64,000 bases of DNA from an uncultured Pelagibacteraceae bacterium (lineage in GTDB: Bacteria; Pseudomonadota; Alphaproteobacteria; Pelagibacterales; Pelagibacteraceae). The stretch covers positions 1 through 64,000 of the forward strand of contig CACDPY010000002.1 of assembly GCA_902554765.1 (NCBI GenBank), read 5' to 3'. The translations under genes and the position numbers were made by a program. Each line of letters opens with the position of its first letter. The stretch's first letter is position 1. Below are positions 31,055 to 37,750 of this stretch, piece after piece. The notes below the pieces were generated by a model that was given only the letters and a program-made list of their open reading frames with translations, ran no database searches and was not told the origin of the DNA.

Positions 31055-31225
31055 ATGGGATTAGAACAAATAATCCCAGCAATATTTATCATAGCAGTTT
31101 TAATTTTAATACTTCCTGAGTTTTTAAGAACAAACTCAAAATTGAAACAATTTAATAAAAATCTATTCATTTGGTCTATAATTGTTGTAACAGTTGTGAT
31201 AGTTTCTTATCTTATCTTTAAATGA
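31055..31225 (+). CDS. small two-helix membrane protein of unknown function
   Basis: This 56-codon gene lies between dnaJ and dapB. It starts ATG at 31055, 3 bp after the dnaJ stop, and its TGA overlaps the dapB ATG (ATGA). The product has two hydrophobic helices, about residues 5-21 (IIPAIFIIAVLILILPEF) and 39-55 (FIWSIIVVTVVIVSYLIF), joined by a basic, polar loop. The tight junctions on both sides argue that it is translated. I do not recognise a family; an inner-membrane location is likely. Confidence 0.65.
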   Translation: MGLEQIIPAIFIIAVLILILPEFLRTNSKLKQFNKNLFIWSIIVVTVVIVSYLIFK

Positions 31226-31998
31226 AAAAAATTAACTTAGCTATAACAGGATGTATGGGCCGAATGGGCCAACAAATTATTAAATCTGTAAAAAAAGATA
31301 AAAGCTTTAAAATAATATCGCTTACAGAAAATAGAAAAACCAGTAAAAAAATAAATGGAATAAAAATTAGCTCAAATACTGCAGAGGCATTTAAAAAGAC
31401 TGACTTAATAATAGATTTTACTATCCCAAAATGTACCTTTCAAGTTTTAAAGATCGCCTCTAAATTAAAAAAAAGAGTAGTTATAGGAACTACGGGTTTT
31501 ACAAAAAAAGAGGAAATTTTAATAAAAAATTATTCAAAAAAAATTCCAATATTAAAAGCTGGAAATATGAGTCTTGGTATCAATCTTTTAATGTATTTAA
31601 CTGAAATTGCTTCTAGTTCTTTGGGAAAGAATTTTTTAAGTAAAATTAGTGAGACTCACCACAGACATAAAAAAGATTATCCTTCGGGTACAGCTTTAAT
31701 GCTCGGCAAAGGAATTGCTGTAGGAAAAAATAAAAATTTTTATACTTTATTAGGAAAAAAATATCTCAATAAAAAAACATTTCCTTATGGAGGTAAAATC
31801 AACTTTAACTCTATCAGAAAAGCTGAAATAATTGGAGAACATGAAGTTAAATTTTCAAGTGGTAAAGAAATAATTACCCTTAATCATGAGGCTTTTGACA
31901 GAGCCTTGTATTCTGAGGGCGCATTGACTGCTTCAAGATGGCTAATGACTAAAAAAGCTGGCCTTTATTCAATGAGAGATTTGATGAATTTCAAATAA
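31222..31998 (+). CDS. dapB: 4-hydroxy-tetrahydrodipicolinate reductase
   Basis: DapB catalyses the second committed step to diaminopimelate and lysine. The 258-residue product has the nucleotide-binding ITGCMGRMGQQI, IDFTIPKCT, GTTGFTKKE, and the substrate loop SETHHRHKKDYPSGTA with the catalytic His pair and Lys. It overlaps the small membrane gene by 4 bp and nth by one base. Confidence 0.96.
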   Translation: MKKINLAITGCMGRMGQQIIKSVKKDKSFKIISLTENRKTSKKINGIKISSNTAEAFKKTDLIIDFTIPKCTFQVLKIASKLKKRVVIGTTGFTKKEEILIKNYSKKIPILKAGNMSLGINLLMYLTEIASSSLGKNFLSKISETHHRHKKDYPSGTALMLGKGIAVGKNKNFYTLLGKKYLNKKTFPYGGKINFNSIRKAEIIGEHEVKFSSGKEIITLNHEAFDRALYSEGALTASRWLMTKKAGLYSMRDLMNFK

Positions 31999-32651
31999 TG
32001 AATGAAATTCAAAAAGCAAAGATAATTTTAAAAATTTTAAATAAAACTTATCCAAAAATAAAAGTGCCATTAAAAAGTAGAAATGTTTTTACTTTACTAA
32101 TTTCTGTTTTATTGTCAGCACAATGTACGGACGTAAATGTAAACAATGTTACTAAAAGTATTTATCCAAAATATTACAAACCAAAGCATTTCGCTAAATT
32201 AGGAAGAAAAAAAATTGAAAAATTGATAAAAAAGATTGGTATTTTTAGAGTTAAAGCTAAAAGTATATATAATCTTTCAAAGATATTGATTGATGAGCAC
32301 GGAAGTAAAGTGCCTAAAACTTTTGAAGAATTGGAAAAACTTCCTGGTGTAGGCCACAAGACAGCAAGTGTTGTGATGTCTCAAGGTTTTGGACATCCTG
32401 CTTTTGCAATTGACACGCATATACATCGTCTTGCCCAAAGATGGGGTCTCACAAATGGAAAAAATGTGATACAGACAGAGAAAGATTTAAAAAGATTGTT
32501 TCCAAAAAAGTCATGGAACAAACTTCATCTTCAAATTATCTACTATGGAAGAGAATATTGTAAGGCAAGAGCTTGTTATGGATTAACTTGTAAAATATGT
32601 ACTTCTTGTTATCCTAACAGAAAAAAACCAGTTAAAACCAAAAAAGCTTAA
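31998..32651 (+). CDS. nth: endonuclease III (DNA glycosylase/AP lyase)
   Basis: Nth removes oxidised pyrimidines from DNA. The 217-residue protein has the helix-hairpin-helix LPGVGHKTASVV with the catalytic Lys, and the catalytic Asp in AFAIDTHIHRLAQRWG. The C-terminal cysteine cluster reads CKARACYGLTCKICTSC, five cysteines with spacing different from the C-x6-C-x2-C-x5-C of the E. coli enzyme. It overlaps dapB by one base (TAATG) and is followed 1 bp later by the PfkB-family gene. Confidence 0.93.
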   Translation: MNEIQKAKIILKILNKTYPKIKVPLKSRNVFTLLISVLLSAQCTDVNVNNVTKSIYPKYYKPKHFAKLGRKKIEKLIKKIGIFRVKAKSIYNLSKILIDEHGSKVPKTFEELEKLPGVGHKTASVVMSQGFGHPAFAIDTHIHRLAQRWGLTNGKNVIQTEKDLKRLFPKKSWNKLHLQIIYYGREYCKARACYGLTCKICTSCYPNRKKPVKTKKA

Positions 32652-32652
32652 T

Positions 32653-33583
32653 ATGCAAATTTTAGGAATGGGCAACGCTATAGTTGATGTAATTTGTAAA
32701 GTAGATGAAAGTTTTATCTCTCAAAACAATTTAACGAAAAGTAATATGAAATTAATTTTTGATGAGAATGAATTTAAAAATTTATTATCAAATTTAAAAA
32801 TAGAAAAAACAATTTCTGGTGGGTCTGTTGCAAACTCAATTGTTGGATTATCTCAATTAGGAAATGAAGTGGGTTTTATTGGTAAAGTTTCTGAAGATGA
32901 CTTTGGAGAAAAATACGAAATTGGATTAAAAAAAGAGAATGTTAAATATTTTTATAAAAAAAAAGTGGAAACACTACCAACAGGAACTTGTCTAATCTTA
33001 ATCACACCTGACTCAGAAAGAACCATGTGTACATTTTTAGGAACAGCAGGAAAAATTAATGAAAATGATGTGGATTTAGAAGCCATTAAAAAAAGCGACA
33101 TAGTTTTTTTAGAGGGTTACCTTTGGGATGAAGGTGATCCAAAAAAAAGCATTTGACAAAGCAATTAGTAATGCAAACAAGGTTGCAATGACATTATCTG
33201 ACAAGTTTTGTGTTGATAGACACAAAAATCACTTTTTAAATTTAGTAAAAAATGATTTAGATATTATTTTTGCTAATGAGGATGAAATATCATCTTTAAT
33301 CGACGCTAAATCTTTTGATGAGGTTATTTCATTTGGAAAAAAGATTAAAAAACAATTAATTATTACTAGAGGTGAAAAAGGAGCTATATCAATTTGCTCT
33401 GAAAAAATTTCTGAAGTAGGAATAATCAAAGATCTTAAAATAATTGACTTAACAGGTGCTGGTGACTTATTTGCTGCTGGCTATTTACATGGATATTTAA
33501 ATAATTTTTCTCAGGAAGATTGTCTAAAAAAAGGTACTGAAATGGCTTCGAAAGTAATTCAACAAATTGGTGCAAGACTTTAA
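32653..33583 (+). CDS. PfkB-family (adenosine kinase-like) carbohydrate/nucleoside kinase, interrupted by a frameshift
   Basis: Two overlapping reading frames, 32653-33156 and 33128-33583, together make one PfkB-family kinase of about 309 residues. The first half has MGNAIVDVICKVDESF and ISGGSVANSIVGLSQLG; the second has TLSDKFCVDRH, ITRGEKGA and the catalytic-loop motif DLTGAGDLFAAGYLHGYL. The frames join at an A8 run (33141-33148): seven A would give an uninterrupted GYLWDEGDPKKAFDKAISNA. The family phosphorylates adenosine, ribose or related sugars. The break is a sequencing error, a recent mutation, or a site of polymerase slippage. Confidence 0.8.
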
Positions 33584-33702
33584 TTTTTTTTTCTTTTAAA
33601 ACTTCCTTTTCCTTTTTTAGGTTTCACTATTCTTGGTTTGTATTTTTTTGTAAATAAATCTTTTGCAAATTTATTTTTTTTTTTAACCAATTTTATAACC
33701 AT
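33580..33702 (-). CDS. arfA: ArfA-like alternative ribosome-rescue factor (40 aa)
   Basis: This short gene begins at the ATG complementing 33700-33702 and ends at TAA (33582-33580). The 40-residue basic product contains FAKDLFTKKYKPRIVK then PKKGKGSFKRKKN. The KKGKGS[YF]xRK core preceded by a short L-x-x-x-x-[FY]-x-x-R-V helix region matches ArfA, which recruits RF2 to ribosomes stalled on nonstop mRNA. It overlaps the end of the winged-helix regulator gene by 20 bp, and its stop overlaps the stop of the convergent kinase gene. The product ends just after the core, about where active truncated E. coli ArfA ends. Confidence 0.65.
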   Translation of the reverse strand: MVIKLVKKKNKFAKDLFTKKYKPRIVKPKKGKGSFKRKKN

Positions 33703-34246
33703 CCTTTGTACTTACGATAAAGTTTTCATCTTTATTAAAATCAAATATTTTCTTTTTTAATCTATGTACATGAGTTTCAACGGTATGAGTTTCTAATTCA
33801 ACACTATAACCCCATATTTCTCTTTGTAACTCATTTATTGTTATAGGTTGAGATTTTTCACTAAGATAAATTATAATCTTAATCTCTTTTTCTGTTAATT
33901 TTAAGGACTTGTTTTTATAAAAAATTTCTTTTGAGTTAAGATTAATTATATATTTACCAACAGATATTTTAGACTTTTTTAAAAAATTATTTTTTAAAAT
34001 CTCAATATTAATTTTATCAACAATCTTAATTATGGGTGATGGTAACAAATCTATAACTAATTGATTATTTAGATTTGGATGAATTTTTTTAGAAATAATT
34101 AAATAATTATCAATTTTCTTAGCTTCGATATTCAAATCTTCTTTATTTTCTATGTTGCTTAATTCGAATTTTAAAAACTGTTTTAACTCATAAAAAATTT
34201 CATATAATTCTGTATAATCATAAAATATAAGTTTTGTATTATTCAT
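33683..34246 (-). CDS. OmpR/PhoB-type winged-helix regulator with degenerate N-terminal domain
   Basis: The C-terminal 95 residues are a Trans_reg_C winged helix: KSLKLTEKEIKIIIYL, ITINELQREIWGYSVE, THTVETHVHRLKKKIF and ending VSTKDGYKIG. The N-terminal 90 residues are the size of a receiver domain but lack the phospho-acceptor Asp and the Thr/Lys set, and are Asn/Lys/Ile-rich. No histidine kinase is nearby. I infer a phosphorylation-independent transcription factor; its target is unknown. It overlaps the ArfA-like gene at its 3' end and is divergent from the L,D-transpeptidase gene across 13 bp. Confidence 0.75.
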   Translation of the reverse strand: MNNTKLIFYDYTELYEIFYELKQFLKFELSNIENKEDLNIEAKKIDNYLIISKKIHPNLNNQLVIDLLPSPIIKIVDKINIEILKNNFLKKSKISVGKYIINLNSKEIFYKNKSLKLTEKEIKIIIYLSEKSQPITINELQREIWGYSVELETHTVETHVHRLKKKIFDFNKDENFIVSTKDGYKIG

Positions 34247-34259
34247 GTATAAATAACAT

Positions 34260-34754
34260 ATGATAATTAATTTAAAAAATAAAGATACTCTTCAAGTTGA
34301 CGAATTTCATTTCAGATGTTCAATCGGAAAAAAGGGATTATCTCAAGAAAAATTAGAAGGAGATTTAAAAACTCCTAAAGGTATTTATCAATTTAACACG
34401 TTATATTTTAGATCAGATAGATTAGAAAAACCAAAAACAAAATTAAATGTAATTAAAATAAAAGAGAATATGGGTTGGTGCAATGATATTAGATATCCTA
34501 AAAAATATAACAAATTAATTAAAATAGACAAAAAAGTAAGTCATGAAAAAATGTTCCGTTTTGACAAAAAATACGATTTTGTTATTCCAATTAAATATAA
34601 TTATAAAAATCCAATGATTAACAAAGGTAGTGCAATTTTCTTTCATTTGTCTAACTCATACAAACCCACGGCAGGATGTATTGCATTAAACTTAAATGAT
34701 TTTTTGATCTTCTTAAAATTATTAGACAAAGTAAATAAAATTAAAATTTATTAG
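34260..34754 (+). CDS. L,D-transpeptidase (YkuD) family protein
   Basis: The 164-residue protein carries the YkuD active-site signature HLSNSYKPTAGCIALN with His129 and the nucleophile Cys140. The N-terminal half has FHFRCSIGKKG and LKTPKGIYQF, typical of the fold's first strands. There is no signal peptide or membrane helix, so how it would reach the periplasm is unclear; related single-domain alphaproteobacterial proteins share this layout. It may cross-link peptidoglycan or have another acyl-transfer role. Its 3' end overlaps the yggS gene by 14 bp (convergent). Confidence 0.8.
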   Translation: MIINLKNKDTLQVDEFHFRCSIGKKGLSQEKLEGDLKTPKGIYQFNTLYFRSDRLEKPKTKLNVIKIKENMGWCNDIRYPKKYNKLIKIDKKVSHEKMFRFDKKYDFVIPIKYNYKNPMINKGSAIFFHLSNSYKPTAGCIALNLNDFLIFLKLLDKVNKIKIY

Positions 34755-35397
34755 TTCTCTCTCCAAAAATTTTTGAACCTATTCTTATATATGTGGCTCC
34801 ACTTTTCACCGCTTGAATATAATCATTTGACATTCCCATGCTCAAATCTTTTAAACCTAATTCCTTTTTTAATTCTAACATTTCTTGAAAATAAATTTTT
34901 GAGTTTTTTGACTCGGGAGGAATACACATAAGTCCGATAATATCTAAGTTATAATTTTCTACACATAATTTATAGAACAGCTTTAAATCTTTTTTATCTA
35001 TTCCACTTTTTTGAGTTTCATTACCAACATTAACTTGAATAAATATTTTAGGTCTAAATTTTTTTTTTATTTGTTCTAGTGATATTTTTTCAGCAAGTTT
35101 TTGATTATCCAAAGAATGAATATAATCAAACAAAGGAAGAACAAATTTTACTTTATTTGATTGTAACTTACCTATCATGTGAAGTTTGATATTTTTGTAT
35201 TGCGGCTTGATAATTGACCATTTGTCCATAGCTTCTTGAACTTTATTTTCACCATAATGAATATGACCATCTTTTAATAAGGGATCAATAACATTAATTG
35301 GAAAGGTTTTTGTGACAGCTATAATATTAGTATTTTGATTTTCTGAAACCACTTCATTCTTTATGATATTTAGATTATTAATACTTTTATGATCCAT
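34741..35397 (-). CDS. yggS: pyridoxal phosphate homeostasis protein (YggS/PipY)
   Basis: The 218-residue single-domain alanine-racemase-like TIM barrel binds PLP and helps control B6 and amino-acid balance. The Schiff-base lysine is Lys30 in IIAVTKTFP; other motifs are HYGENKVQEAMDKW, LHMIGKLQSNK, QVNVGNETQKSGI and LSMGMSNDYIQAVKSGATYIRIG. It starts head-to-head with the ThiE-like gene with a 9-bp overlap of the 5' ends. Confidence 0.93.
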   Translation of the reverse strand: MDHKSINNLNIIKNEVVSENQNTNIIAVTKTFPINVIDPLLKDGHIHYGENKVQEAMDKWSIIKPQYKNIKLHMIGKLQSNKVKFVLPLFDYIHSLDNQKLAEKISLEQIKKKFRPKIFIQVNVGNETQKSGIDKKDLKLFYKLCVENYNLDIIGLMCIPPESKNSKIYFQEMLELKKELGLKDLSMGMSNDYIQAVKSGATYIRIGSKIFGERTNKF

Positions 35398-35940
35398 GAT
35401 TACAATATTTACTATTTTATAAACAAATTTGATAGTGATGAATTATTAAGGCTCGATAACAAAATCAATATCATTTATCGAAATTATAAAGAAAAAAATG
35501 ATATGATAGAAATAAAAAATATTGTCAAATTTTGTAAAAAAAACAAACGTAAAATATATATTTCAAATCATCTAAAAATTGCTCTTAATCATGATTTTAA
35601 TGGTCTTTATATACCAGCTTTTAACAAAAATCTAAATTTTAAAAATATTAGTTTTAAAAAAAAATTTAAAATTATTGGATCAGCACATAATTTAAAAGAG
35701 ATAAAAATTAAAGAAAAACAGGGTTGTGATGAAATTTTTATTTCTCCTTTATTTAAAATTATCAAAAAAAAAGGTTTTCTTAATATTTCACGTTTTAATT
35801 ATTTATGCTCTTTAACAAAAAAAAATATAATTGCACTAGGAGGAATAAACGAAAAAAACTTCAATCAACTTAATTCTGTTAATTCAAATGGTTTTGCATC
35901 AATATCTTGGATAAAAAAAAACCGGCCTATAATTAAATAG
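35389..35940 (+). CDS. ThiE/TenI-like TIM-barrel protein, active site degraded
   Basis: The 183-residue product resembles thiamine-phosphate synthase/TenI: GSAHNLKEIKIKEKQGCDEI, FISPLFKI and KNIIALGGINEKNFNQL. Two catalytic sites of ThiE are altered: the metal-binding Asn-Asp is Ser-Asn in IYISNHLKIAL, and the GVHLGQ strand is GLYIPA. It is also shorter than ThiE (about 210). I therefore do not call it an active thiamine-phosphate synthase. It overlaps the yggS start by 9 bp, and its stop codon lies inside the terminator hairpin shared with the porin gene. Confidence 0.65.
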   Translation: MIHDYNIYYFINKFDSDELLRLDNKINIIYRNYKEKNDMIEIKNIVKFCKKNKRKIYISNHLKIALNHDFNGLYIPAFNKNLNFKNISFKKKFKIIGSAHNLKEIKIKEKQGCDEIFISPLFKIIKKKGFLNISRFNYLCSLTKKNIIALGGINEKNFNQLNSVNSNGFASISWIKKNRPIIK

Positions 35941-35947
35941 GCCGGTT
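35912..35947 (-). terminator. Strong intrinsic terminator for the porin gene (bidirectional)
   Basis: An 11-bp perfect stem AACCGGCCTAT / ATAGGCCGGTT (35920-35930 and 35937-35947) closes on the 6-base loop AATTAA. On the minus strand it is followed by a run of T (complement of the A8-9 run ending at 35920), so it terminates the porin transcript arriving from 35971. On the plus strand the T tail is shorter, but it could also end the ThiE-like transcript. It is the most GC-rich hairpin in this AT-rich region. Confidence 0.9.
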
Positions 35948-35970
35948 TTAGAATTAAATAATTTCTATAA

Positions 35971-37008
35971 TTAGAAACTAAAGTTAACTGCTACTGATGT
36001 TTCTTCGTAATTTTTTCCACCTGCAGCTGTTGCACCAATGTTTGAACCTTCAGAGAAAGAACCCATAAGCGTCATAGCACCCATTGTGTATGAAGCTTGA
36101 ACTGATTCTAACTCTTGTTCAGTAGACGCTGCTGTAGCTGATACAGCATGTGTCATAAAAGTAGATTCACCATATGATACTGACATATCACCTGCTGAGT
36201 AAGCAATCGCCCACATTTCAGCTTCTGTGTCTGCACCAGCAACACCAGTTCCATTTCTAGAGTTTTGGTATGATTCTTGGTAACCAACTGTTAATGGACC
36301 CATAGCATACTTAATGTATCCAGTAGTGTTTGTTTGTGCAGAACCTGCAACAACACCTTGATCATTATCAATTTGTTCATTACCTAAACCAACTTCAAGT
36401 CCAGCTGCTGATAGTTGTAATACCATAGCATCACCTGAAACGTTAGTTGCTTTACCACCTGTTGAAGCGTTGTAAGACTCTTCACTTGCAGCTGGGTCAT
36501 AAGTATATGCAAAGTTTACAGTAACACCCATCAATTCCATAGTTGGGATTCTGTAATCAATTGAACCATCGTTAGTAGGTCCACCAAAGAAAGATGGATC
36601 AGCAATACTAGCATCAGCTACTCTGTCCCATGTTTCTTGCATAGCATAAGGCATTACATCGTCAATTGCGTTAGCTTTTGAACCAACGTAGTTGTTAACT
36701 TGTAATGTTCCCATTGAACCCATTCCCAACGTAACTTGACCAGAAGTTTGTGAGAGTGTTTTGTTAGTGTTAATACCTTGGTAGAAAGAAATAGTAAAAC
36801 CATTATCTAACTCACCTGAAGCATTAAAATAAAGGTCAGTATCTACTGCAACACCTTTACCACTAGCTGCTTCAGATGACTCTGAATCTTGAGAAGACCA
36901 AGATACATAAGCATCACCAGTTACAGCATAATCAACTGCATTTGCAGCAGTTGTTAGTGCTAGAGATCCAGCTAAAGCTGAAAGCCCTATTGTTTTTAAT
37001 TTATTCAT
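35971..37008 (-). CDS. outer-membrane porin
   Basis: The 345-residue protein has a classical signal peptide (MNKLKTIGLSALAGSLALTT, cleavage near ANA) and a mature chain rich in alternating polar/apolar beta strands, ending in the outer-membrane C-terminal Phe (SVAVNFSF). It resembles Gram-negative general porins. I chose the start complementing 37006-37008, because it begins the signal peptide and follows the strong Shine-Dalgarno AAAGGAG at ideal spacing; an ATG 24 bp upstream is weaker. Codons are richer in G and C than in neighbours, consistent with high expression. A dedicated terminator follows. Confidence 0.88.
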   Translation of the reverse strand: MNKLKTIGLSALAGSLALTTAANAVDYAVTGDAYVSWSSQDSESSEAASGKGVAVDTDLYFNASGELDNGFTISFYQGINTNKTLSQTSGQVTLGMGSMGTLQVNNYVGSKANAIDDVMPYAMQETWDRVADASIADPSFFGGPTNDGSIDYRIPTMELMGVTVNFAYTYDPAASEESYNASTGGKATNVSGDAMVLQLSAAGLEVGLGNEQIDNDQGVVAGSAQTNTTGYIKYAMGPLTVGYQESYQNSRNGTGVAGADTEAEMWAIAYSAGDMSVSYGESTFMTHAVSATAASTEQELESVQASYTMGAMTLMGSFSEGSNIGATAAGGKNYEETSVAVNFSF

Positions 37009-37178
37009 AATTCTCCTTTTGTTTATATTCATATGAATGGCAGGAAATTAACATCAAGCATCTTTTTTGGTGTAATAATTTAGCTTTTTACGTCTTTTTT
37101 TTCATAAGTGTGATATTTTTACAACATAATTGACTATTTGAATATATATGGCTATTAGTTTAACTGTCCCTACAATTT

Positions 37179-37736
37179 ATGATTACATTTAATAACATTG
37201 TTAAAATTTTAACCATATTAACTTTATCTATTTCCCTTTTTTCTTGTGCTAAACCTGATTGGTCCAAAGTAGGAGAACCTGATGGTAAAAAAAGAGCACA
37301 AAAAAATGTCGAAGAAGGTAAAGGTGTAATATTTGATTTTGGCAAGCAAAAAGGTGGAGGAGATTTTTTGTTTGCATCATCAAATCCTTTATGGAGAGCT
37401 TCTTTAGATACTTTGGACTTTATGTCTCTTTCAGTAGTAGATTATGCTGGCGGCGTAGTTATTACAGATTGGTATAATGATCAAGGGTCAGATGAAGCAA
37501 TAAAAATTTCTATAAAATTTTTGACAAATGAAATAAGAGCGGATGCCCTTGAAATTGGAATATTTAAAAGAAACTGCAAAAGTTCAAACAATTGTATTGT
37601 TAATAAAATTGAAAACAATTTAAGTGATCAAATTCAAAAGAAAATACTTAAAAAAGCTGCTGTTTATTCAAAAGATTTAGAAGGAATACTTAAAAAGAAA
37701 CGTCCTAAAAAAAAATGGGGCGGTGACGACAAGTAG
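37179..37736 (+). CDS. DUF3576 family lipoprotein
   Basis: The 185-residue protein begins with a lipoprotein signal peptide ending in the lipobox LFSC (Cys23). The conserved block SSNPLWRASLDTLDFMSLSV, then DYAGGVVITDWY, identifies the alphaproteobacterial DUF3576 family, which is regularly found just upstream of leuS and lptE as here. The C-terminus is Lys-rich. The family has no established function; the neighbour LptE suggests an envelope-assembly role, which is inference. It is 14 bp before leuS. Confidence 0.85.
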   Translation: MITFNNIVKILTILTLSISLFSCAKPDWSKVGEPDGKKRAQKNVEEGKGVIFDFGKQKGGGDFLFASSNPLWRASLDTLDFMSLSVVDYAGGVVITDWYNDQGSDEAIKISIKFLTNEIRADALEIGIFKRNCKSSNNCIVNKIENNLSDQIQKKILKKAAVYSKDLEGILKKKRPKKKWGGDDK

Positions 37737-37750
37737 AAATTTGAATTTCT

